Positions 14,121 to 20,412 of a stretch of 20,412 nt of DNA are shown here, piece after piece. The stretch covers positions 1-20,412 of the forward strand of contig CAZAGT010000046.1 of the NCBI GenBank assembly GCA_964484515.1, in the 5' to 3' direction. The position numbers and the translations under genes were made by a program. Position 1 is the first letter of the stretch, and each line of letters opens with the position of its first letter. This DNA is from CAZAGT01 sp964484515 (GTDB taxonomy: Bacteria > Desulfobacterota > DSM-4660 > Desulfatiglandales > HGW-15). Below the pieces are notes generated by a model, which was not told where the DNA came from, did not search any database, and saw nothing but the letters and a program-made list of their open reading frames with translations.

Positions 14121-14915
14121 ATGAAAACTCCAGGTAGAGTTCTGGCCGCACAGGTGGCCAAGCTGAAACAGTCGGATGTCTTTTCCGTTCGTTCAGGCAA
14201 CCTCCCCACGTGGTGCCCGGGCTGCGGGTATTTTGGGATCCATCAGGGCCTCAACAATGCCATCCAGCGGCTCAAGCTTCCGCACCACATGGTGGTCACG
14301 GTATCGGGTATCGGGTGCGCGGGTCGTTACCCGTTTTTCGCAGACACCTATGGCCTGCATACTGTTCACGGTCGGGCTCTTCCGGTCGCCACCGGCGTAA
14401 AACTGGCCAACCCGGCCTTGACCGTTTTTGCCGTCGGCGGGGACGGGGACGGTCTGGCCATCGGCGGCGGACATCTGCCGCACATTGCGCGACGGAATGT
14501 GAACGTCAATTACCTCCTGTTTGACAATTCGATCTATGGTCTCACCAAGGGCCAGCCATCTCCCAGTACGCCGCACGGTTATAAGACCAAGGCGTCACCA
14601 CAGGGGACAACCGACGAGCCTCTCAATGCCAGTCTAATGGCCCTCGCCTATGGAACATCCTTTGCGGCGAGGCTCTTTGCCGGTGAACCTGAGAAGATTA
14701 CCGAGGTCCTGATCGAGGGGATTCAGCACGAAGGATTTTCCTTTTTTCATCTGTACACGACCTGCCTGACATTTGATAAGGCGTTCAAGACTTGGGATCA
14801 CCTCAAGGAATGGGTCCATCCCCTGCCGGAGGGCTACGACCCCTCGGACCGCCAAAAGGCCTTGGCCCAGGCCATCGATGACCCATTCAGCCTGGGCATC
14901 CTCTATAGGCGCTGA
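14121..14915 (+). CDS. korB: 2-oxoacid:ferredoxin oxidoreductase beta subunit (probably 2-oxoglutarate)
   Basis: Thiamine diphosphate and [4Fe-4S]-binding subunit partnering KorA. The 264-residue product has WCPGCG (31-36) with Cys32 and Cys35, GIGCAGR (Cys66) and TTCLTFD (Cys215), giving four plausible cluster ligands. The TPP/Mg motif is GGDGDG (106-111) with Asn136 in LFDNSIYG. Length is normal for KorB, with no extra ferredoxin domain. ATG 14121 has no strong ribosome site; the upstream ATGs at 14078 and 14102 are in another frame that stops within 19 codons. korA and korB are usually adjacent, so the repeat-bearing gap is unusual and raises the question of separate transcription or altered subunit balance. 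Confidence 0.92.
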   Translation: MKTPGRVLAAQVAKLKQSDVFSVRSGNLPTWCPGCGYFGIHQGLNNAIQRLKLPHHMVVTVSGIGCAGRYPFFADTYGLHTVHGRALPVATGVKLANPALTVFAVGGDGDGLAIGGGHLPHIARRNVNVNYLLFDNSIYGLTKGQPSPSTPHGYKTKASPQGTTDEPLNASLMALAYGTSFAARLFAGEPEKITEVLIEGIQHEGFSFFHLYTTCLTFDKAFKTWDHLKEWVHPLPEGYDPSDRQKALAQAIDDPFSLGILYRR

Positions 14916-14957
14916 TATGCGATCAGCATTCCACGATTCCATTATTCCATCATTCCG
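14911..14957. repeat. Hairpin at korB stop followed by ATTCC-type repeat
   Basis: GCTGAT (14911-14916) and ATCAGC (14922-14927) form a 6 bp stem spanning the korB stop codon. Directly after it, 14928-14957 is built from 8-base units ATTCCACG, ATTCCATT, ATTCCATC, ATTCCG. The same kind of units occur at 4634-4662 between nqrD and nqrE, but the inverted left arm seen there is absent here. The rest of the gap to 15035 shows only the aconitase ribosome site. Confidence 0.55.
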
Positions 14958-15035
14958 AAATGGCTGAGTAAACAGAAAGTCTACAGCATAACTCTACTAT
15001 TATGATTCAATACGCTGCCTTGTTTGGAGGACATG

Positions 15036-16976
15036 ATGCCGAAGAACTTGACTCACAAGATCCTGGAGGCCCACTTGGTCGAGGGCCGGCTCGTTCCAGG
15101 CGAAGATATCGCCATCAGGATCGACCACACCCTGCTTCAGGATGCCACCGGGACCATGGCTATGCTGGAATTTGAAAGTCTGGGGCTTGACACGGTCAGG
15201 GCCGAGCTTTCAGCGCAGTACGTGGATCACAATATCCTGCAGTCCGATAACAAGAACGCCGACGATCATCGATTCCTCCAGACGGCCTGCGCCCGTTACG
15301 GCGTCCACTTCAGCGCACCAGGCAATGGTATATCCCATCAGGTGCATATGGAACGGTTCGGTATTCCGGGAAAAACGTTGCTGGGTGCCGATAGCCACAC
15401 ACCTGGTGCCGCCGGCGTCTCGATGTTGGGGATCGGGGCCGGCGGCCTCGACGTGGCCCTGGCCATGGCCGGTCACCCCTACCATCTGCCGTGTCCGAAG
15501 GTCCTGGGGGTGAGGCTTACGGGAGAATTGCCCGATTGGGTGAGTGCCAAGGATGTCATCCTTGAGATGCTGCGGCGATATGATGTCAAGGGCTGCGTCG
15601 GCAAGATCATCGAGTACCATGGACCAGGTGTTCAAACCCTTTCGGCCACTGATCGCGAAACCATCGGCAATATGGGAACGGAACTAGGTGCCACGAGTAC
15701 CGTCTTTCCCTCCGATGCCAACACGCGAGTCTATCTCGAGGCCCAGGGCCGGGGCGATGCGTGGCGCGGGGTGGCGGGCGATGAAGGGGCCGAGTACGAT
15801 GAATATGACGAGATCGACTTGAACGAGGTTGAACCCCTGATCGCCTGCCCCTCATCGCCCGGCAATGTGGTTCCGGTGCGAGAGGTCGCGGGGATCAAGG
15901 TGGACCAGGCGATTGTCGGTAGCAGCGTCAACTCTTCGTACCGGGATCTCATGGTCGCCGCGAAGATGCTGGAGGGGCGGCACTGTCACCCAAGCGTTTC
16001 GTTTCACATCAATCCCGGCAGCCGTCAGGTGATCGAAAACATCACGGCCCAGGGTGGCGTCCTTTCGCTCCTGAAGGCCGGCGCCCGCATTCACGAATCG
16101 GGCTGTCTTGGGTGCATCGGTATGGGACAGGCCCCTGGAACGGGTCAAGTCAGCCTGCGCACGTTTCCCCGCAATTTCCCCGGCCGCTCAGGCACGCAAG
16201 ACGATAAGGTGTATCTCTGTTCTCCTGAGACAGCTGCCGCCGCGGCCCTGAAGGGTGTGATCAGCGACCCGCGGGATTTGGCAGGAGAAATGGACTATCC
16301 CAGGATCGAGGACCCCAAAGAATATCTGTTAGAGCATTCGTCGATCATTGCACCCTCCGCGAAGCTCCGGAAAACAGAGGTCGTTCGCGGCCCCAACATC
16401 AAGCCATTGCCGGAAATGGGTCCCCTGCCCGAGACCCTGGAGGTCGTTATCGCGATCAAGGTTGGCGATAACATCACCACCGACGGTATCATGCCGGCCG
16501 GGAGCAAGATCCTGCCTTTACGGTCCAACATCGAGGCCATCAGCGAGTTTGTCTTCTCTCAGATCGACCCTGAGTTTTCCGGATACAGCAAGGAAAAGGG
16601 TACCGTTGCGGTGATCGGTGGTGAGAACTACGGCCAGGGATCGAGCCGGGAGCACGCGGCCCTGGCCCCCAGGTACCTGGGGGTGCGCGCCAAGATCGCC
16701 AAGGGCTTTGCCAGGATCCACAAGGCCAACCTCTGCAACTTCGGTATCCTGCCGCTCACATTCAAGAACGCCGCCGACTACGATCAACTTGAAAAGGGGG
16801 CCACGCTACGCTTCCCTGACATCCGCAAACGCATCGAGCGCGGGGACACCGAGATCCCGGTCGATGCCGACGGCAAAACCATCACCACCGTGCTCGAGGT
16901 CTCAGACCGTCAGCGCAAACTGCTACTTGCCGGCGGCGCGCTCAACTATGTGAAGGACGAACTGAAAGCCGGCTAG
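15036..16976 (+). CDS. acn: Aconitate hydratase, short Aquifex-type
   Basis: Isomerises citrate and isocitrate. The 646-residue product is much shorter than AcnA (about 890) and matches the single-chain short form I recall as Aquifex-type. The large domain has the active-site HTLLQDATG (31-39), ADSHTPGAAG (118-127) and the cluster motif SGCLGCIGMG (355-364, Cys357 and Cys360). The C-terminal swivel domain has DNITTDGIMPAG and GENYGQGSSREHAAL, the latter containing the substrate-binding Arg. In ordinary aconitases the first cluster cysteine is in GSCTNS; here the segment reads GSSVNSSYRD (295-304), with Ser replacing Cys, while a Cys occurs at 271 (IACPSSPGN). ATG 15036 is chosen because GGAGG ends 5 nt before it; ATG 15033 and TTG 15024 are less well spaced. 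Confidence 0.9.
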   Translation: MPKNLTHKILEAHLVEGRLVPGEDIAIRIDHTLLQDATGTMAMLEFESLGLDTVRAELSAQYVDHNILQSDNKNADDHRFLQTACARYGVHFSAPGNGISHQVHMERFGIPGKTLLGADSHTPGAAGVSMLGIGAGGLDVALAMAGHPYHLPCPKVLGVRLTGELPDWVSAKDVILEMLRRYDVKGCVGKIIEYHGPGVQTLSATDRETIGNMGTELGATSTVFPSDANTRVYLEAQGRGDAWRGVAGDEGAEYDEYDEIDLNEVEPLIACPSSPGNVVPVREVAGIKVDQAIVGSSVNSSYRDLMVAAKMLEGRHCHPSVSFHINPGSRQVIENITAQGGVLSLLKAGARIHESGCLGCIGMGQAPGTGQVSLRTFPRNFPGRSGTQDDKVYLCSPETAAAAALKGVISDPRDLAGEMDYPRIEDPKEYLLEHSSIIAPSAKLRKTEVVRGPNIKPLPEMGPLPETLEVVIAIKVGDNITTDGIMPAGSKILPLRSNIEAISEFVFSQIDPEFSGYSKEKGTVAVIGGENYGQGSSREHAALAPRYLGVRAKIAKGFARIHKANLCNFGILPLTFKNAADYDQLEKGATLRFPDIRKRIERGDTEIPVDADGKTITTVLEVSDRQRKLLLAGGALNYVKDELKAG

Positions 16977-17038
16977 GAACACTTTGATTTCTTGCGCGCT
17001 GTTCCTATCGATAACAACGGACAATGGAGGAGGTTCGC

Positions 17039-18220
17039 ATGGCTGAAGCAGTGAATGTCAAGAATATCGGATTGAGGGGCGTTACGGTCGCCGACACGGC
17101 AATCAGTTTCATCGACGGAGAACAGGGTATCCTGATCTATCGCGGGTATCGTATCGAGGACCTGGCCGAGAATTCGTCTTTCATCGAGGTGGCTTATCTC
17201 TTACTCAACGGAACCCTGCCGAGCGAGGCCGCGCTGGAGATCTTCAGCAAACAGGTCGTAAAGGCCAGAGAGGTACCAGACTACATCTACGAGGGGTACA
17301 GGCAGTGGCCGAAAGAGGCGTCGCCCATGGATGTGCTTCAGGCTACCATCCCGATGCTGGCCATGGTTGATCCGGATCTCACTGATGAAAGCAGGGACTC
17401 GAACACCCGCCAGGCCATCAAGTTGATTGCCCGCGTGCCGGTGGTCGTGGCGGCCTGGCACCGTATTCGCCAAGGTCTCGATCCGCTCCCATCCGACGAC
17501 ACACTCTCACACGCGGCAAACTTCCTGTGGCAGCTTCACGGCGAAAAGCCTGACGAGGAGATGGCCAAGGATCTGGACACCTGTCTCACGCTGCACGCCG
17601 ATCACACCTTCAATGCCTCCACCTTTGCCTGCCGCGAGGTCGTCTCCACTCGCGCCCACATGTACGCCGGGGTGACGGCAGGCGTCGGCGCCCTCTCCGG
17701 GAGCCTCCACGGCGGCGCCAACGCCCAAGTCATGAAGATGCTCCTGGCGCTCGAATCGGAGAAGGACATCCCCGGTTGGGTCAAGGGACGGCTCGACGGC
17801 GGTGACAGGATCATGGGCATGGGGCATGCCGTGTACAAGACCATGGATCCCAGGGCAAAATACCTCAAAGATATGGCCGCCCGGCTCGGTAAGAAGACCG
17901 GTCAAGAGAAATGGCATCGGTTCTCAACCCAGGTAGAGGAGGCGGGGCTCAAGGAGTTCAAGGAGCGAGGCAAGACCAACATTCAGCCGAACGTGGATTT
18001 CTACAGTGCGCCGGTCTACCACATCATGGGTATCCCGCGGGATATTATGACGCCCATCTTTGCCATATCGAGGGTCGCCGGTTGGTGCTCTCACATCATC
18101 GAAGAGAAGTTCGGTGAGGCCCAGGGGAAACCGGCCCTCTATCGACCCAAGGCCGAGTACGTAGGCCAGTACTGCGGCCTCATGGGCTGCACCTACGACT
18201 CGATCAAGGCGAGAAAATAA
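17039..18220 (+). CDS. gltA: Citrate synthase
   Basis: Condenses acetyl-CoA and oxaloacetate to citrate. The 393-residue product shows the three catalytic residues in context: His224 in SLHGGANAQV, His263 in GMGHAVYKTMDPR and Asp320 in NVDFYSAPVYH. The CoA and oxaloacetate-binding segments SRVAGWCSHIIEE (344-356) and YRPKAEYVG (368-376) follow. The length and absence of a long N-terminal zinc-type domain match the shorter dimeric type rather than the E. coli hexameric type. GGAGGAGG with 5 nt spacing precedes ATG 17039, among the best ribosome sites in the window; an in-frame ATG at 17024 lies upstream of it. The gene is 62 bp after aconitase, so the two are probably co-transcribed. A 2-methylcitrate synthase activity cannot be excluded from sequence. 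Confidence 0.95.
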   Translation: MAEAVNVKNIGLRGVTVADTAISFIDGEQGILIYRGYRIEDLAENSSFIEVAYLLLNGTLPSEAALEIFSKQVVKAREVPDYIYEGYRQWPKEASPMDVLQATIPMLAMVDPDLTDESRDSNTRQAIKLIARVPVVVAAWHRIRQGLDPLPSDDTLSHAANFLWQLHGEKPDEEMAKDLDTCLTLHADHTFNASTFACREVVSTRAHMYAGVTAGVGALSGSLHGGANAQVMKMLLALESEKDIPGWVKGRLDGGDRIMGMGHAVYKTMDPRAKYLKDMAARLGKKTGQEKWHRFSTQVEEAGLKEFKERGKTNIQPNVDFYSAPVYHIMGIPRDIMTPIFAISRVAGWCSHIIEEKFGEAQGKPALYRPKAEYVGQYCGLMGCTYDSIKARK

Positions 18221-18230
18221 AGAACACTTT

Positions 18231-18592
18231 TCACCACAGAGACGCCGAGGACACAGAGAAGTCATGTTTTTTCATTTGCTCTTGAGAGGAGGGCAAATGA
18301 AAGGCATTCAGCCTCCGGCGGGACGTTTGTTCCCTGGTGAGAGGGGGAGTAAGCTCCCTAGAGACCCGCAAATGTCACAGGGGTGGGTCTTTTTGGCTTT
18401 CTGCTGAGGCTTTAAGAACCCAAAGAACAAAAGATACAGTCACGCGAAAATGACATTCTTTCATGTGTCGCAGCTTAGCTGCTGAGCAATTTTCCACTGC
18501 CGTCCTCTCAGCGGCAGTGGAAAAAAGGATCTCTCTCTGCGAGCTCTGCGTCTCTAGTGAAGCCTCGCGTCAGCGGGGCAAGCGGGCGGTGA
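18231..18592. repeat. Composite hairpin element B, between gltA and fumC
   Basis: A 362 bp element with the same plan as A and C: TCACC at 18231, GGTGA ending at 18592. The left arm is the short form (TCACCACAGAGACGCCGAGG and on); the right arm is long, with a 33-base insert at 18555-18587. Hairpin 3 (18270-18302) has a 13 bp stem with one G-T pair, starting TTTCATTTGCTCT, and loop TGAGAGG, identical to hairpin 1. Hairpin 4 (18490-18524) has a perfect 13 bp stem TTTTCCACTGCCG and a loop containing CCTCTCA. The core (18303-18489) is longer than in A or C and unlike them; it holds a small GGGAG/CTCCC hairpin (18345-18358) and a terminator-like hairpin. The element begins 10 nt after the citrate synthase stop and ends 26 nt before fumC. 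Confidence 0.75.
18362..18394 (+). terminator. gltA: Candidate intrinsic terminator for gltA
   Basis: AGACCC (18362-18367) pairs with GGGTCT (18385-18390) across a 17 nt loop, and the 3' arm runs directly into TTTT (18391-18394). It is downstream of citrate synthase and inside the core of element B. The loop is long for an intrinsic terminator, so strength is uncertain. If active, fumC would need its own promoter. Confidence 0.45.
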
Positions 18593-18618
18593 GATAGCAT
18601 TTCGGTAGGGAAAAGGAA

Positions 18619-20004
18619 ATGGCTTATCGCGAAGAACAAGACAGTATGGGCAGCGTGCAGGTTCCCGAGGATGCTTATTATGGTGCCCAGACCCAAAGGG
18701 CCGTTGAGAACTTCAACATCAGTAGGTATCGGTTTCCGCGCTCCTTCATCCGTGCCCTCGGCCTCATCAAGAAACACGCCGCCAGCGTCAACAACGAATT
18801 AGGTCTTCTCGACACGAAGCTGGCCGAAGCCATCCAGACCGCAGCCCAAGAGGTCGCGAGCGGCAGGCTGGACGATCAGTTCGTAGTCGACGTCTTCCAA
18901 ACCGGTTCCGGGACCTCCACGAATATGAACACCAACGAGGTCATTGCGGGCCGGGCCAACGAGATCCTTACTGACAAGAGGGGAGGGAAGTCACCCGTCC
19001 ATCCGAACGACCACGTAAACAAGGGGCAGTCTAGTAACGACGTCATCCCCACCGCCATTCACATTGCCGCATTGATGCAGATCAGGGAAAAACTGTTGCC
19101 GGCATTGGAGCAGCTTCAACAAGCACTTCAAGCGAAATCCGATGAGTTCACAGGGATCAGGAAGATGGCCAGGACCCATCTTCAGGACGCCGTTCCCATG
19201 GAGCTTGGGCAGGAGTTCAGCGGCTATGCCAGGCAGATCGACCTGGGCCTTCAGCGTTTACGCGGAGTAGAGACAAACCTCTGTGAATTGGCCCTGGGAG
19301 GGACGGCCGTAGGAACCGGCCTGAACGCCCATCCGGATTTCGCGAGGCGGGTCATCGCGGGAATTTCGGACGAGACGAAGTGTCCCTTCAAAGAGGCGGA
19401 AAATCATTTCGAGGCCCAGGCCGCTCAGGACGCCGCCGTTGAGACCAGCGGCCTGTTGAAGACCATTGCCGCAAGCCTCGTCAAGATCGCCAACGACATC
19501 CGGTGGCTCGGTTCAGGCCCCCGTTGCGGTCTGGGGGAGATCCAAATACCGTCGCTGCAACCGGGCTCCTCGATTATGCCCGGCAAGGTCAACCCCGTGA
19601 TTCCCGAGGTCGTCGTACAGGTGGCCGGGCAGGTGTTCGGCAATGACGTAGCCATCACCTACGGTGGCCAGGCCGGCAATTTCGAGCTCAACGTCATGCT
19701 CCCCCTGATCGCCCGTAACCTGCTTGAATCGATTGAGCTGCTAACTAATGCAACGATCGCGTTAACCGAAAAGTGCGTCAAAGGCATCTCCGCCAATCGA
19801 GAGAAATGCACCTCCAACCTGGAACAAAGCCTCGCCCTTGCCACTCCCTTCGTCCCGCACATCGGCTACGACCAGTCCGCCGCCCTGGCCAAGAAAGCCT
19901 ACGAGACCGGAAGAACAGTCAGGGAAATCGCTATTGACAGCGGCCTCCTTCCTGAAGCTGAAGTCAACAAGATCCTTGATGAAATCGTGGGTGGAAACGA
20001 GTAA
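18619..20004 (+). CDS. fumC: Class II fumarate hydratase
   Basis: Interconverts fumarate and malate; iron-independent, cytoplasmic homotetramer. The 461-residue product has the superfamily regions FQTGSGTSTNMNTNEV (93-108), HPNDHVNKGQSSND (128-141) and the flexible-loop signature GSSIMPGKVNP (316-326). The segment ARTHLQDAVP (184-193) has His187 where aspartate ammonia-lyases have Gln, which favours fumarase over aspartase. Length is normal. ATG 18619 is preceded by TAGGGAAAAGGAA. The gene is separated from gltA by element B and followed 120 bp later by element C, so it is bracketed by two copies in the same orientation. With sdhAB and mdh it completes succinate-to-oxaloacetate interconversion in this locus. 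Confidence 0.94.
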   Translation: MAYREEQDSMGSVQVPEDAYYGAQTQRAVENFNISRYRFPRSFIRALGLIKKHAASVNNELGLLDTKLAEAIQTAAQEVASGRLDDQFVVDVFQTGSGTSTNMNTNEVIAGRANEILTDKRGGKSPVHPNDHVNKGQSSNDVIPTAIHIAALMQIREKLLPALEQLQQALQAKSDEFTGIRKMARTHLQDAVPMELGQEFSGYARQIDLGLQRLRGVETNLCELALGGTAVGTGLNAHPDFARRVIAGISDETKCPFKEAENHFEAQAAQDAAVETSGLLKTIAASLVKIANDIRWLGSGPRCGLGEIQIPSLQPGSSIMPGKVNPVIPEVVVQVAGQVFGNDVAITYGGQAGNFELNVMLPLIARNLLESIELLTNATIALTEKCVKGISANREKCTSNLEQSLALATPFVPHIGYDQSAALAKKAYETGRTVREIAIDSGLLPEAEVNKILDEIVGGNE

Positions 20005-20124
20005 GGGTCTCTTCTGTTAGGCAGGATTGCGTGAGCAATGCTGCTCTTCGTAAAGAGTAAAATGGACGTTACTAATGCGGCAAAAAGTATTTATATATGG
20101 TTTCTTAATCACAGGAATAGATAT

Positions 20125-20395
20125 TCACCGCTGAGGCGCAAAGAGCGCAGAGTTTGTTCTTCTTTATGTTTTCCGCGGAGAGGCCGGAAAACATAAAACA
20201 GCTATCGCCCGTGGCGAACAGAAACGGACAGGAAATGCAAGGTTTAAAAGTATTTCCAAATAGTTATATGCGGGCCACCGATGTTCGTTAGTTCTCCCCG
20301 AAGGGCAAGGTCCTTTTTGCTTTTCGGCGTCTCAGCGAAAAGCAAAAAAGCGAATTCCTCTGCGTCCTCTGCGACTCGAGCGAAGCGGGTGGTGA
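20125..20395. repeat. Composite hairpin element C, downstream of fumC
   Basis: A 271 bp element from TCACC (20125) to GGTGA (20391-20395). The left arm is short (TCACCGCTGAGGCGCAAAGA and on). The right arm is long, with an 18-base insert (20373-20390) whose complement matches the insert in element A at 17 of 18 positions. Hairpin 5 (20163-20197) has a perfect 13 bp stem TTTATGTTTTCCG and loop CGGAGAGGC. Hairpin 6 (20314-20348) has a perfect 13 bp stem TTTTTGCTTTTCG and loop GCGTCTCAG. The core holds a small TCGCC/GGCGA hairpin (20205-20217). Upstream of the element, 20005-20124 shows only a weak CTCTT/AAGAG hairpin (20044-20057) and an AT-rich stretch; no gene is seen to the window end. Confidence 0.72.
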
Positions 20396-20412
20396 GTCTA
20401 TGTCTAAATGTC

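Noticed and set aside
14078..14137. 19-codon frame overlapping the korB start
   Set aside because: No ribosome site and no recognisable sequence; coupling to korB would be speculative.
18303..18489. tRNA or known small RNA in the core of element B
   Set aside because: Several small hairpins are present but no cloverleaf, TTCGA arm or CCA-proximal stem could be built.
13799..20395. CRISPR array
   Set aside because: The repeats are inverted, kilobases apart in part, and differ in their stems; there is no regular repeat-spacer spacing and no cas gene.

Overview
This window is a dense central-metabolism locus from a bacterium that is probably anaerobic or microaerophilic. Thirteen of its fifteen genes are on the + strand. 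Ferredoxin-linked 2-oxoglutarate oxidoreductase, rubrerythrin, a short aconitase of the type I associate with Aquifex, and soluble-looking SdhAB point to an organism handling low-potential electrons. I would guess a Desulfobacterota-like or related lineage, but the sequence alone does not fix the taxon.

Layout. On the left, two minus-strand genes encode a lactate/malate dehydrogenase-family protein (mdh, 234-1298) and rubrerythrin (1526-2032). Divergent from rubrerythrin is a sodium-pumping NADH:quinone reductase operon, nqrB-C-D-E-F (2329-6469), with no nqrA. Next come sdhA-sdhB (6754-9178) without the membrane anchors sdhC/D. They are followed by a tightly packed set: a GltD-like flavoprotein fused to a ferredoxin domain (9243-10988), a second FAD protein (10981-11997) and korA (11999-13759). 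Then come korB (14121-14915), aconitase (15036-16976), citrate synthase (17039-18220) and class II fumarase (18619-20004).

Together these genes cover citrate synthase, aconitase, 2-oxoglutarate oxidation or its reverse, succinate/fumarate interconversion, fumarate hydration and malate/oxaloacetate conversion. Isocitrate dehydrogenase and succinyl-CoA synthetase are not here. The GltD-like and FAD proteins, translationally coupled to korA, are the likely route for electrons between ferredoxin, NAD(P)H and perhaps SdhAB. The NQR would couple NADH oxidation to sodium export.

The least ordinary signal is non-coding. Three intergenic elements (A 13799-14042, B 18231-18592, C 20125-20395) share one architecture. 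Each has TCACC...GGTGA ends, purine-rich inverted arms and two hairpins. The hairpin loops are related (TGAGAGG or its complement in four of six), while all six stems differ in sequence yet remain base-paired. One element splits korA from korB and two bracket fumC. A separate ATTCC-type repeat occurs between nqrD and nqrE and again after korB. No tRNA, rRNA or CRISPR array was seen.
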